Source: Marinifilum sp. D737
GTDB lineage: Bacteria > Bacteroidota > Bacteroidia > Bacteroidales > Marinifilaceae
Assembly (NCBI RefSeq): GCF_026672275.1
Contig: NZ_JANQCD010000003.1
Location: 183,190-247,189 of the forward strand
Length of the DNA stretch: 64,000 bases
Direction: 5' to 3'
Shown: piece after piece, positions 48,739 to 58,458 of the stretch
Numbering within the stretch: the first letter of the stretch is position 1
Layout: each line of letters opens with the position of its first letter
Position numbers and translations under genes: made by a program
Notes under the pieces: model-generated
What the model was told of the DNA's origin: nothing
Databases searched by the model: none
Seen by the model: the letters and a program-made list of their open reading frames with translations, nothing else

Positions 48739-48888
48739 TTAATTATATCTTTCATCTAATTCGTCGGTCAGAACTCCCTGATAATACTCATGTAAAAGTT
48801 TCTTTTTAGGAGAGGACTTAACCGGTTTTCTGTTTCGGTTTGATTTCATTCCTTTTTCAGACATGAAATTTTTAAATGTTTTAGACAT
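48739..48888 (-). CDS. 49-residue basic protein, own ECF-type promoter and terminator
   Basis: A small ORF with ATG at the complement of 48888 encodes MSKTFKNFMSEKGMKSNRNR, then a basic KPVKSSPKKK stretch and an acidic end (TDELDERYN). No signal peptide, membrane span or known domain. It has an ECF-type promoter 39-69 bases upstream and a perfect intrinsic terminator 11 bases after its stop, so it is a complete transcription unit despite its size. Function unknown; likely a stress-induced small protein. Confidence 0.7.
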   Translation of the reverse strand: MSKTFKNFMSEKGMKSNRNRKPVKSSPKKKLLHEYYQGVLTDELDERYN

Positions 48889-48926
48889 GACTTTTCGTAT
48901 TATTTGATCTAATATCTTTTGTAACT

Positions 48927-48957
48927 ATTGGACGTTGGATGAATAAAAAAGTCACAT
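48927..48957 (-). promoter_or_regulatory. ECF-type promoter of the 49-residue gene
   Basis: Minus strand ATGTGACTT, then 14 bases, then CGTCCAAT. The expected transcript would start about 30-35 bases before the ATG. Confidence 0.6.
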
Positions 48958-49053
48958 CTGTTAATTGGTATTGAAATATTATTTAATATTGATATTAAGA
49001 ATGAAATATTACAGAGCAAAGGTCTGACTTTGTATAATATTGAAAGCTAGTAA

Positions 49054-50064
49054 ATGAAAAAGAAAGTCCATAACGATTCCATTAAGAATCTTTTGAGTTC
49101 AGTTGTTAAAAATGCACCGTATGGTATGATTGCAATAGATAATTGTGATCAAATTGTACTTGTAAATGATCAGGCTGTTTCTCTTTTAAAGCTTGATGTT
49201 AACCCCAATGAATTAAATGATCTTGTAATTTTTGATCAAATAAAACATGTGGAACAATTGTATTTTAAATTGACTCAAAATTCTGAAAATCAACATCAAG
49301 ATTTTAATTTGGATGCATTGCAATTTGATGATAAGTTTATAAATATACGAGGCAGAAAAATAGTTGAAGGTTATATTGTTATAATTGAGGATATCACCAG
49401 GGACAAAGAGATGGAAATGGTTGCTTTGAACTCGATGTTGGAAGGTCAGGAATTGGAAAGAAGAAGAATTGCCAAGGAAATCCATGATGGAATTGGGCCA
49501 AGTTTATCTACAATTCGTCTTTTGTTGGAAAATATATCGTCAGAAAATAATCGAATGGACAATACAAAATTCACTGGTCAAATGTCCGAAATTTTAGATA
49601 TGATCGATTCAATAACAGGTGATATTAGAGATATTTCGCATCAGTTAATGCCCAAAATTTTGCTTGATTTTGGTATCATTCCCGCATTGGAGAATTTAGT
49701 AAATCGAATTAATCGGGCTGAACGAATAAAAATTATTTTTTATCACTCGATTCTTAGCGAAAGGTTTCCAGAGTTGATTGAATTAGGTTTGTACCGAATA
49801 TGCCAGGAATTAATCAACAATGCAGTGAAGCATTCGTTAGCAACAGAAGTGCAAGTGCAACTGGTAGAACATCCGGATAGCCTAATTTTAATGGTTGAGG
49901 ATAATGGTAATGGGTTCGATAAAACATCTATTATGAAAGAGAATCCAGGCGTAGGATTAATAAATGTAGAATCGAGAACCAATGCATTTGGAGGTAACTT
50001 TATTTTAGATACGGCAATATCAAAAGGAGTTACAGCTACAATAGAAATACCTTTAGAAAAATGA
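49054..50064 (+). CDS. NarL-type sensor histidine kinase with PAS domain
   Basis: This 336-residue soluble kinase has a PAS domain about 10-115 (NAPYGMIAIDNCDQIVLVND, ending in VIIEDITRD), a short coiled coil, HisKA_3 with the phospho-accepting His144 in RRIAKEIHDGIGPSLS, and HATPase_c about 235-335 (ELINNAVKHS, VEDNGNGFD, GVGLINVESR). It has no membrane segment and therefore senses a cytoplasmic signal. Its stop overlaps the response regulator start (ATGA), showing a coupled two-component pair. Confidence 0.94.
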   Translation: MKKKVHNDSIKNLLSSVVKNAPYGMIAIDNCDQIVLVNDQAVSLLKLDVNPNELNDLVIFDQIKHVEQLYFKLTQNSENQHQDFNLDALQFDDKFINIRGRKIVEGYIVIIEDITRDKEMEMVALNSMLEGQELERRRIAKEIHDGIGPSLSTIRLLLENISSENNRMDNTKFTGQMSEILDMIDSITGDIRDISHQLMPKILLDFGIIPALENLVNRINRAERIKIIFYHSILSERFPELIELGLYRICQELINNAVKHSLATEVQVQLVEHPDSLILMVEDNGNGFDKTSIMKENPGVGLINVESRTNAFGGNFILDTAISKGVTATIEIPLEK

Positions 50065-50705
50065 CAGGAATGAAAATTAAAATCATAATAGCAGATGATC
50101 ACAAAATGTTCAGGGAAGGGATCAAAGCCCTTCTTCAGAAAGAGAAAATGATTGAAATTTGTGGAGATGCAGACAATGAACAGGATATTCTAAAATTAAT
50201 CAGTTTATCGCGTCCTGATGTTGTCCTAATGGATATTGATATGGGTAAAACCAGTGGAATTGAATTAACAGGGAAGATTAAGCAATATGATGACGGCATA
50301 AATATATTGGCAGTATCTATGCATGGCGATAAAGAATATGTTGTGAAAATGCTGGAGGCCGGAGCTGTTGGATATATTTTAAAAAATGCAGGCAAGGAGG
50401 AAATGTTACGTGCTATTAAATGCGTAGCGGTTGGCGATACTTATTTAAGTGGAGAAGTTTCCAAAAGTCTAATGATTGGTAGAAATGAAAAATCCAAAAC
50501 CGCTAAAACAATTGCCTTAACGAAACGAGAGATAGAAATATTAAAACTTATTACACAGGAATTTTCAAATAATGAAATTGCATCTCAATTATTTGTAAGT
50601 GTAAGAACCGTGGATACTCATCGCAGAAATTTAATGGAAAAATTGGGGGTTAAAAATACTGCTGGATTGGTTAAATATGCTTTTAGAAATAAGCTTGCGG
50701 AATAG
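50061..50705 (+). CDS. NarL/LuxR-family response regulator
   Basis: This is a 214-residue DNA-binding regulator. The receiver domain about 5-120 has acidic pair ADDH, phospho-acceptor Asp58 in LMDIDMG and Lys in LKNAG. The LuxR-type HTH is at about 148-205 (LTKREIEILKLI, FVSVRTVDTHRRNLMEKLG). It overlaps the kinase gene by four bases, so both are made together. Its targets are not visible here; the neighbouring sigma regulon is a candidate. Confidence 0.95.
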   Translation: MTGMKIKIIIADDHKMFREGIKALLQKEKMIEICGDADNEQDILKLISLSRPDVVLMDIDMGKTSGIELTGKIKQYDDGINILAVSMHGDKEYVVKMLEAGAVGYILKNAGKEEMLRAIKCVAVGDTYLSGEVSKSLMIGRNEKSKTAKTIALTKREIEILKLITQEFSNNEIASQLFVSVRTVDTHRRNLMEKLGVKNTAGLVKYAFRNKLAE

Positions 50706-50706
50706 T

Positions 50707-50943
50707 TTATTGCGCACTAAATACTTTTACTAATTTTCCATTATTCATGAAAATGGCATTTACCTGTTCCTCTTGATAGGAAAACTTTACTTTGTACAAG
50801 TCATGACCAAGCATTCTCCATTTAATATTGGATGCACCAGGAAAATATGTCTTAAAAGCTTTAAGAACTCTGTTATTCGGTAAAGTTTTCCAATAAATAA
50901 ATGAATCTAATAAATCATTATCGAAACTATTCTTTTTACTCAT
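50707..50943 (-). CDS. Small cytoplasmic PepSY-like protein
   Basis: This is a 78-residue protein with no signal peptide. The central part (KAFKTYFPGASNIKWRMLG, then YKVKFSYQEEQVNAIFM and NGKLVKV) has the same pattern as the exported PepSY-like protein at 45629: aromatic, Asp/Gly-Ala, Val/Ile-x-Trp, Gly, aromatic strand. An ECF-type promoter lies 20-50 bases upstream. It is convergent with the response regulator, with one base between them. Confidence 0.75.
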   Translation of the reverse strand: MSKKNSFDNDLLDSFIYWKTLPNNRVLKAFKTYFPGASNIKWRMLGHDLYKVKFSYQEEQVNAIFMNNGKLVKVFSAQ

Positions 50944-50962
50944 ATTTGTACATTATTTAACC

Positions 50963-50993
50963 ATTAGACGGCAAATAGAGCTTCAAGTCACAT
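50963..50993 (-). promoter_or_regulatory. ECF-type promoter of the small PepSY-like gene
   Basis: Minus strand ATGTGACTT, 14 bases, CGTCTAAT. The start codon lies 20 bases downstream of the CGTC word. Confidence 0.6.
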
Positions 50994-51075
50994 CATGAAT
51001 ATAAAGGAATGCTGAGAAATTAGAGTTTTTTTTAAATAGTAAGCAAATTAAAAAATATTGAAAAAACTAACATAA

Positions 51076-51105
51076 GTGTGACGATGGTGAAATTACTCGT
51101 CTAAT
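51076..51105 (+). promoter_or_regulatory. ECF-type promoter of the ATPase-MscS operon
   Basis: Plus strand GTGAC, 15 bases, CGTCTAAT. It is the only plus-strand copy, and it points to the gene at 51245 with a leader of about 140 bases. Confidence 0.55.
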
Positions 51106-51244
51106 GAATAAGAAATTATTTTTTCTTTTCAATCATTTTATTGAGCTAAGCAATGGCTTGCTTATGTTTCACAGTGGTTTAATGGCTGAAATGATGAAAG
51201 TTTTTTGTAATTTAATGTAACTCATAGATAAATAGGTTAAACTA

Positions 51245-54142
51245 ATGTATCAAAAATTTACCACTAAGCTTATAGCTCTGTTTTTACCGGTTGAAAGTAT
51301 TGTTTCTGCACTTACAGAAATGTTCTTGATTAATGGTGATAAAACACAATTCTCCAGTAAGCTGAATTCTTATGCTAAAACCTTTGATAAATTATTAATT
51401 GAAGAGTTTGATGGCAATAAAACCATTGGTAATGATGAGTTTAAAGTTCTTCTGGCTGAAGTTTATGATTACATTTTAACTTTTCCAGAGCAAGAGCTTA
51501 AGTTTCAAGGTATCGAAAGATACCAAGTAAAGTCGAAAGACAGTTTAAAGATTAAGATACTTAAGGTTCTTAAAAGAATAAGACTTAAAGGAAATTGGTT
51601 TAAAGTTTGGTTGTTGAATTTAATGAGACGAATCGCTCGTAAATCAGCATTAAATTATGCCACTGGAACACAAAATATTTTGCACAGACAGCTTGCAGAG
51701 TATGTATTTGTGCAACAATTTTATTCGAAATTTTTAAGGATTTTGTCGGAAGTATTAGAGCAAAGGGAAGAGATTTTTCTGGAGCTTAAATCCATCGATC
51801 AGGCAATTACCAGAAATGTATTCACCAATGAAAAAATAATTCAGGAAGAGTTCAATGATAGAATTATCTCAGTTCATGAAAAATATAAATCAATATTAAA
51901 GTACCTGGAGAATTTTTTTAATGAAGTAATGCAGGTGCTTCAAACAGATTTTGAGAGTTTAAAGCCCTTGGTGGATACCGTTGAATTTCCTCTTTCTAAA
52001 ATATCCGAATCTGCTTTAAAGAGTAATTCTGTAGAATTGGATCAAGCTATGAATTTGCTTTTTGAGAAATACAATGTTAGGGTATCTTCGATATTTGATC
52101 ATTGGAGGTTAATACATAGAGTTAGACGATTTGCCTTCGATACTCAGAAATCATTTCAAAAGACTAACAATAGCATTGCCTTACAATTCAAAGAACATTT
52201 TCGAGAAAATGATCAAAAAACATTTGAACTGTTAAAATATACCACGAATAGCTTTAAGGATAATGAGATAGATTCAAGAGTGGTAGAGCAAAATCTGAAT
52301 GTGGAATTGTTGCAAAATCATATTCCATTCTATCTAAATCAGATTTTGAAGCTGAACGTAATAGAAAAAATTGACATTTTAAATACTGGTATTCAGAATT
52401 CGATTTCATCAATTAACGAGCCTTTTTATTTGCCATTAAAAACAAAATTAGAGAAGGTAAAATCAAGAAAACAATTGAGAAAATTAAACCTTGATGAAAT
52501 TATTGAAGGATGGACTGTGGAGTATGTTGACAACCCACTTAATCAGGAAAATAAGCGCTTAATAAACTTTCAAAATGATACCCTTGTTTTTCTAAATGAA
52601 CTATCTGGAATTATTGAATACACAAATGAATACTTGAAGGCAAATGTTGATGTTGATCAAAGCCAGCATATTAATGAATTTAAACAAGGAATAGAGAGAG
52701 CAAAAAATAAGGCTAACGAGCGAATTAACAATTGCAATGCATTCTCGATGGAAATCCAGAAAGGCTTGAGCCTGATATGTTTGGAATTGATTAAGGAGAT
52801 TATCTTATCGATTTCGCCTGAGCAATTAAAGGCAAAGCATCTTCAGATGTATCGTAAAAGAGTGTTGGCTGATGTAAAAAGAAAAAGCTATGCCTATCTT
52901 AATTTGGTAAGTGAAAATGGCAAGGAGTATTATTTAAAACTTATTACAATCTTAAAACAAGTTCGATCAAAATACTCTTCCTATAAAGAAGTTTTGGGAT
53001 TATCTGTTTCGGATACGACCATAAATAGTGAAATGTCAAATTATTTATCGGAAACAGAAGCAGCGATTGAGAAGTTGCCTTTAATGTATCAAAGGTTATT
53101 CAGCATTACTCCTGTTGAAAATGCAAAATTTAGGATTGAAAGGCCATTTGTTGTTCAGCAGTTGGAAAAAGCTTATTCAAATTGGACTGCAGGAAAATTT
53201 GCACCAACCTGTTTGGTAGGAGAAACAGGAAGTGGACTTACTTCTCTGGTCAATGAGTTTATCGAAAAATTTGGTCACCAATACCCAGTGATCAGAATAA
53301 ATCCAGAGGAGAAAATTAAAAATGAAACGGAGTTTGTTCAACTTATTACTAAAGCTCTTGATAAACCAGAGTTAAAAAGTTGTGAGGAAATAATAGAATT
53401 CTTGTCTTCATCGAATAGTAGGAGAATTATAATTCTGGAGAATGTGCATAAACTGCATATCCGAAAAATGGGTGGGTTTAATTTGCTGTTTACTCTGTTC
53501 CAGCTTATTTCAGAAACCAACTCAAAAGTTTATTGGTTAAACACTTGTTTATTTTATACTTATAAGTATCTCGACTATTCAATAGGATTTAGCAACTATT
53601 ATGCCCATATCGAAAAGCTTGACAAGTTAACCAATGAGCAAGTAACCGAATCAATAATAAACCGACATAAATATAGTGGGTATAAATTATACTTTTTGCC
53701 TCCTGAAAATTTCTCACCAAAGAGAAGTTTCAAAAAACTTACGGAACCCCAACAACAAGCAATACTTCAGGAGGATTATTTTAAAAGATTATTTAATTAT
53801 GCTCAAAATAATTTATCCTTGGCACTTTTGTTTTGGATGAGATCTATTGTAAGTGTTGAAAATAATACATTTAACATGCAGTTTAAAAATTTGAATTTGT
53901 TTTTTGTTAATTCCTTAAATGCTAGTCAGCTAGCTACCCTATATGCTATGGTCCTTCACGGAAGAATGAGTATTAGTGATCATATGGAAGTTTTTGATTT
54001 AACAGAGAAGGAAAGTTCAAATCAATTAATGGTATTTGTAGATGATGGAATTTTGGTTAAAAAGGAAAATGATTATTCTATAAATCCACTAATATATAGA
54101 CAAGTAATAAATCATCTATCATCATTAAATTATATTCATTAA
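51245..54142 (+). CDS. Large helical protein with degenerate P-loop ATPase domain, coupled to MscS
   Basis: This is a 965-residue protein of no family I recognise. Residues 1-620 or so are almost wholly helical and coiled-coil-like. From about 640 there is an AAA/STAND-like fold: a P-loop-like GETGSGLT at 659-666 in which the invariant Lys is Leu665, a Walker B-like RRIIILENVH about 722-731 with Glu in place of Asp, then a winged-helix-like end (about 900-960). Its stop codon TAA is followed at once by the MscS start, so the two are coupled. It may be a scaffold or regulator of that channel (inference). Expressed from an ECF-type promoter. Confidence 0.7.
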   Translation: MYQKFTTKLIALFLPVESIVSALTEMFLINGDKTQFSSKLNSYAKTFDKLLIEEFDGNKTIGNDEFKVLLAEVYDYILTFPEQELKFQGIERYQVKSKDSLKIKILKVLKRIRLKGNWFKVWLLNLMRRIARKSALNYATGTQNILHRQLAEYVFVQQFYSKFLRILSEVLEQREEIFLELKSIDQAITRNVFTNEKIIQEEFNDRIISVHEKYKSILKYLENFFNEVMQVLQTDFESLKPLVDTVEFPLSKISESALKSNSVELDQAMNLLFEKYNVRVSSIFDHWRLIHRVRRFAFDTQKSFQKTNNSIALQFKEHFRENDQKTFELLKYTTNSFKDNEIDSRVVEQNLNVELLQNHIPFYLNQILKLNVIEKIDILNTGIQNSISSINEPFYLPLKTKLEKVKSRKQLRKLNLDEIIEGWTVEYVDNPLNQENKRLINFQNDTLVFLNELSGIIEYTNEYLKANVDVDQSQHINEFKQGIERAKNKANERINNCNAFSMEIQKGLSLICLELIKEIILSISPEQLKAKHLQMYRKRVLADVKRKSYAYLNLVSENGKEYYLKLITILKQVRSKYSSYKEVLGLSVSDTTINSEMSNYLSETEAAIEKLPLMYQRLFSITPVENAKFRIERPFVVQQLEKAYSNWTAGKFAPTCLVGETGSGLTSLVNEFIEKFGHQYPVIRINPEEKIKNETEFVQLITKALDKPELKSCEEIIEFLSSSNSRRIIILENVHKLHIRKMGGFNLLFTLFQLISETNSKVYWLNTCLFYTYKYLDYSIGFSNYYAHIEKLDKLTNEQVTESIINRHKYSGYKLYFLPPENFSPKRSFKKLTEPQQQAILQEDYFKRLFNYAQNNLSLALLFWMRSIVSVENNTFNMQFKNLNLFFVNSLNASQLATLYAMVLHGRMSISDHMEVFDLTEKESSNQLMVFVDDGILVKKENDYSINPLIYRQVINHLSSLNYIH

Positions 54143-55110
54143 TGAAGCGTGTAACTATATTAAAAGTTTGTCTTGTATTTGTTGTTTTACTTTTTCATTC
54201 TCTTTTAAGTGCAGAGGTTTATGCAAAAGCAGTAATACAAGATTCTCTTGCTGGGATTGAAACTGTAGATACCGTTTCAAACAGAATTGATAATGCCGTT
54301 CAGACGATTGAAAACAAATTGAAACCTCCCAAAGTTTCCAATATTATTTCTTTTTCGAAAGTATTTTGGGCCCTTGTTTTTATCCTTATTGGTTACTTCA
54401 CAATAAGGTTTCTTACAAAAACGATTGAACTTTGGTCTGAAAAAAGCCCTGAAAGAAGGGTCAAAGGAAAAGCAATTGTTCCAATTGTTAAGATTATTTG
54501 TTGGGCTATTCTCGCTTACATTATTATTAGAGGTGTATTTAGACCTCCATTGGAGTCGTTAATTGCTTTTGGGGCCTCGGTAGGTGTAGCAGTTGGATTT
54601 GCAGCACAAGATATCTTAAAAAATATTTTTGGAGGTTTTGTTATAATAATTGACAGACCATTTAAAGTAGGTGATAAAATTGAGGTAGGAAGCACATACG
54701 GTGAAGTTTTAGACATGTCATTAAGGTCTACTCGAATTCATACAGCTGATGATTCAGTTGTTACATTGCCTAATGGTGAGTTAATGAATCAATCGATATC
54801 AAATTCTAACTCTGGAGAAACCAACTGTCAGGTTGTTGCAGAAATGTTTTTGCCAATAACGGTTGATACCAAAAAGGTTAGGAAAATAGCCATGGAAGTT
54901 GCAAAACTTTCCAAGTTTATATATTTGGCAAAACCAATAGCTGTAATATTTGTGAGTGATATCAAGCATGATAAGCTTTGTTATAAAATGAGGTTAAAAG
55001 CTTATGTAATGGATATTCGATATGAATTTGCATTTAAAAGTGAATTAACAGAAAGAGTTATTCATGAACTTTTAAAGGAAGGATTTATTTCCAGTGAAAA
55101 TTCAATTTAA
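54142..55110 (+). CDS. MscS-family mechanosensitive channel with signal peptide
   Basis: This is a 322-residue channel with an N-terminal signal-like segment, a short periplasmic region, and three membrane segments (about 70-150). The pore helix has a Gly/Ala-rich line (GASVGVAVGFAAQDILKNIFGG) and a beta domain (FKVGDKIEVGSTYGEVLDM) follows. It relieves osmotic pressure by opening under membrane tension. The start overlaps the stop of the large upstream gene by one base. A second MscS gene lies on the opposite strand just downstream. Confidence 0.92.
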   Translation: MKRVTILKVCLVFVVLLFHSLLSAEVYAKAVIQDSLAGIETVDTVSNRIDNAVQTIENKLKPPKVSNIISFSKVFWALVFILIGYFTIRFLTKTIELWSEKSPERRVKGKAIVPIVKIICWAILAYIIIRGVFRPPLESLIAFGASVGVAVGFAAQDILKNIFGGFVIIIDRPFKVGDKIEVGSTYGEVLDMSLRSTRIHTADDSVVTLPNGELMNQSISNSNSGETNCQVVAEMFLPITVDTKKVRKIAMEVAKLSKFIYLAKPIAVIFVSDIKHDKLCYKMRLKAYVMDIRYEFAFKSELTERVIHELLKEGFISSENSI

Positions 55111-55235
55111 AATGTTGTGATTGTCCTTAATTCTCCACTAATTAATGTTGCAGTTTTAAAGGGATTTATAAATAAATTAGAATATCACAGCGTATTAATA
55201 AATAGCTCGAAAATATTTTGTAATTATTCGATTTA

Positions 55236-56108
55236 CTATTTTTTATTTTCGCCTTTTCTCAAATAAAGTGTTTGATGAGGAAAAGGAATTTCGATATCAT
55301 TTTTATCAAAGCTTTCTTTAATGGATTTAAGTAAATCACACTTCATAACAAATGCTTTACCAGTATTATCGGCCCAAACATATGCTCTTAATACTACGCT
55401 GGAATCAGCCAATTGAATAACACGAATTACTACTTTTTCGACTCCTTCTTCAACTTCAGTTTCCGACCTGTTATCAATAAGATTTGGATGCTTTTCTGCT
55501 TCCGATCGGATGATCGAAATGGCAGTATCTATACATGAAAAATAACTTATGCCAATTTCTACAAAAGCACAAACTTTAGGATCGGCAATCGATGAATTAA
55601 GGATGGTTTCAGAACTAATTACAGAATTTGGAATAATTACTCTTCTGTTTTCAGGATTTTTGATAACTGTATGCCTTAGAGTTATGTCTTCAACTGTTCC
55701 GAAATGTAAATCTCCGATCTTAATGTAATCGCCAACCCTGAATGGTTTGAAAATAACAACAAAAATACCACTAACGATATTCGAGAAGGCTTGCTGCGAT
55801 GCAAAACCTACTATGGCTGCAAGAATACCGGCACTGGCTAGTAAGCTAACACCAATACTTTTTAATTCAGGAATAGAATAAAAAACAATAATGATAACAA
55901 CGATGAATATTAGAAAACTTACCGCGTTTTTTAGGAAGTTGTAATTCGTAGGGTCGGCATTTAATTTTTTTGCAGAGCGCAACACCATGCGATGCATAAA
56001 AAAACGAATTATTTTTGAGGCTACGAATCCAATAATTATGGCAAAAAGTACAAACAATACTTTATAGCCAACACCTAAATCCTTTAAAATAATTTCAATA
56101 GCAGCCAT
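55236..56108 (-). CDS. MscS-family mechanosensitive channel
   Basis: This 290-residue channel is closer to short MscS: three membrane segments (about 15-110), pore helix with LLASAGILAAIVGFASQQAFSNIVSG and the beta domain (FRVGDYIKIGDLHFGTVEDITLRHTVI). It lacks a signal peptide. It is divergent from corA and convergent with the other MscS gene, so expression is independent of that operon. Confidence 0.94.
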   Translation of the reverse strand: MAAIEIILKDLGVGYKVLFVLFAIIIGFVASKIIRFFMHRMVLRSAKKLNADPTNYNFLKNAVSFLIFIVVIIIVFYSIPELKSIGVSLLASAGILAAIVGFASQQAFSNIVSGIFVVIFKPFRVGDYIKIGDLHFGTVEDITLRHTVIKNPENRRVIIPNSVISSETILNSSIADPKVCAFVEIGISYFSCIDTAISIIRSEAEKHPNLIDNRSETEVEEGVEKVVIRVIQLADSSVVLRAYVWADNTGKAFVMKCDLLKSIKESFDKNDIEIPFPHQTLYLRKGENKK

Positions 56109-56182
56109 CTTAAATAAGTAATATTGAGTAAATTTATCTGATAGAAATAAAATTAAATATAGTACAATTTGTAACAGCTTGT

Positions 56183-57256
56183 ATGATGGGAAATAAAAAA
56201 ATAAAAAGAAATTCCACCAAAAAGGGAATGTCGCCAGGAACGCTAATTCATATAGGAAAACAGCGTGTTAGTAAGGCTTCAATTCAAATTGTAAAATATA
56301 ATGAAGATATAATCCAATTGGAGGAGCTTGTAGATGATCTCTCCAATATTAATTTTCCAAATCCATCAAATGATCATGTCACCTGGATAAACTTTAAAGG
56401 TGTTGATATACCTGCATTGGAAAATATTGGGAAACAATTTAATATACATAATTTGGTTTTGGAAGATATTTTGAATGATTCTTTAAGACCAAAATTTGAA
56501 GCTTTCGAGGATTATTATTTCCTGTCAATAAAAATGATTTTAACAGATAGAGATGAGTTAACCTATGGATCTGTTCCTGTTCGTTTTATACTTGGGGAGA
56601 GATATATTTTGTCCTTTATTGATTTTGAAGATCCTATTTTTGATGCAGCATTGTTTAGACTAAGAAATCAACCCCAAAAAATAAGAAGTAAGGGGCCAGA
56701 CTATCTTCTTTTTGCATTGGCTGATGTGGTTATTGACAACTATTTTGAGTTAATTGAAACAGGAAATGATAAACTGGAGAAGCTCGATGATGATATTTCA
56801 ATACCATCAAACGAGGATATTCCAAATTTGATTCGGGAATACAGGCGAGTTTTGCTAAGAGCTAGAAGGGGAATTACACCCGTGAAAGAAGCTTATGCAA
56901 TTTTGGTGAATGATGATCTTCATTTGATTAAGGAAGAGAATGTTAAGTATTTTAGAGATACCAAAGACCATATTCTTTTTATAATTGACCAAATGGATTT
57001 TTTACGAGATAATTTGTCGGCAATTAATGAATCCTATCAGTCTATTCAGGATAATCAGCTGAATCAGGTGATGAAACTGCTAACCTTAATAGCCACGATT
57101 TTTATACCATTAACTTTCTTGGCTGGTATTTATGGAATGAACTTTTCAAATATGCCAGAACTTAATTATAAATACGGATATTATACTTTGCTTGGAGTAA
57201 TGGTTATAGTGGCCATGTTTATGATTGCTTGGTTCAAACGAAAAAAGTGGATGTGA
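56183..57256 (+). CDS. corA: CorA-type magnesium/divalent cation transporter
   Basis: This 357-residue protein has a large cytoplasmic domain followed by two C-terminal membrane segments. The ion-selectivity motif Gly-Met-Asn is at 318-320 (AGIYGMNFSNMPEL), and the basic end WFKRKKW is typical. The double Met start allows initiation at 56183 or 56186. Its location among MscS genes fits a cell-volume and ion homeostasis block. Confidence 0.96.
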   Translation: MMGNKKIKRNSTKKGMSPGTLIHIGKQRVSKASIQIVKYNEDIIQLEELVDDLSNINFPNPSNDHVTWINFKGVDIPALENIGKQFNIHNLVLEDILNDSLRPKFEAFEDYYFLSIKMILTDRDELTYGSVPVRFILGERYILSFIDFEDPIFDAALFRLRNQPQKIRSKGPDYLLFALADVVIDNYFELIETGNDKLEKLDDDISIPSNEDIPNLIREYRRVLLRARRGITPVKEAYAILVNDDLHLIKEENVKYFRDTKDHILFIIDQMDFLRDNLSAINESYQSIQDNQLNQVMKLLTLIATIFIPLTFLAGIYGMNFSNMPELNYKYGYYTLLGVMVIVAMFMIAWFKRKKWM

Positions 57257-57515
57257 ATAAAAGGCTGTTATTATTCAAGAGCCAATACTTATCTTCAATA
57301 TCATAATTTCGATTGAAAAGATTTTGATTACGGATTGGCAATTGTTCTTCCTTTAAAAGTAACAATCAAAATTAAAAGAAAAGAAGAGGGTACGGATGAC
57401 CAAATAATCTCAGCTCCTTTAGAAATAATATTCTCGATTAAAATACTATACATGCTTAAGCAGGATATTTAAAATGGAATTTTACGAGATATTTAATTTC
57501 TGTCATTTAAAGATA

Positions 57516-57914
57516 CTATTCTTTATCAAATCCATCTACAATAACTCCACCCATTGAGGCTGGAAATGAAAGAATTATAATCCTTTTGATGGCAATAAGA
57601 GGTTCCTCCAATATTGGCATTCTATTTAGTGCAAACAAGATAATAAATACAACTATAAAGGTAAGTCCATAATCGATTAAGGTCCGAAATAAAAAATGCT
57701 GTAATCTATGTTTTATATGCCCCTGGAATATCCCTTGAAAAGAGTAAATGTTTATAAAAAGCAAGGATAATAAAACAATTACAATAAGATTTAAAGTTGG
57801 TAAAGTTTCACTTAACCTCCATGATTCCTCTGAAAATGCTACAGGAATTGTTAAAGCTGATGAACCAACAATAACTTGTATAATATCCTCTAAGTTAATT
57901 GTATCCTTATTCAT
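57516..57914 (-). CDS. DUF2391-like integral membrane protein
   Basis: This is a 132-residue protein with three or four membrane segments. The pattern VGSSALTIPVAFSEESWRLSETLPTLN resembles DUF2391/TIGR02587 putative integral membrane proteins of unknown role. The C-terminus (SFPASMGGVIVDGFDKE) also fits that family. There is no operon partner. Confidence 0.75.
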   Translation of the reverse strand: MNKDTINLEDIIQVIVGSSALTIPVAFSEESWRLSETLPTLNLIVIVLLSLLFINIYSFQGIFQGHIKHRLQHFLFRTLIDYGLTFIVVFIILFALNRMPILEEPLIAIKRIIILSFPASMGGVIVDGFDKE

Positions 57915-58458
57915 TGTTATTGAGAGGTTTCGGTTAATAATTACTATTAATCACTTTTTAACTAACAGGTGTGTGACTGTAATGTCAATAAGATACCTAA
58001 AATTAATAGATCATATTTAGATAACAATAGGCAAGTGATGATAAAAAGTTGTTATGAATTTATTTTATCCAGCTTAAGGAGCTTTAATTGATATTATTAC
58101 TGAGTGATGGGTTTATCTTTTCCAAATACTTAAGTGCAATTTTTTTTATTAATTGCTTACTTCTTTTGATGATTTTGCAATACTCTTTGTTATTTTAATG
58201 TAAGGTGGGAGTTATGTGTTGTGTGTCATAGTGGCTTAGTTAGTAGTGTTTTGTGCCAAAAAATCAGAGGTGGTGTCTTGAAGAATGAAAATTTGTCAGT
58301 TAACAGTAGTTTGTGAATTTTAAAGAACTTTTGATTTTCAGAGTTCTACAAAAATTGGATGAATTTGGCATTTAATTTGAAAAGGCTAAAATGAATCGCG
58401 ATTCTAATTTTATTGAGATTATAAGTATGTATTAATTTAAATTAGGGAGGATATAATT
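57915..58458. other. Regulatory region upstream of hsp20
   Basis: About 540 AT-rich bases, no gene. The stretch 58201-58286 weakly resembles the conserved non-coding element (TAGTGTT at the same offset as copy A and a GGTGGTGTCTTGAAGAAT block). A TTGGCAT...TTTG sequence near 58366 is close to a sigma-54 -24/-12 pattern, but its second half reads TTTGA instead of TTGCA. A good ribosome site (GGGAGGA) precedes the hsp20 ATG. Confidence 0.4.
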
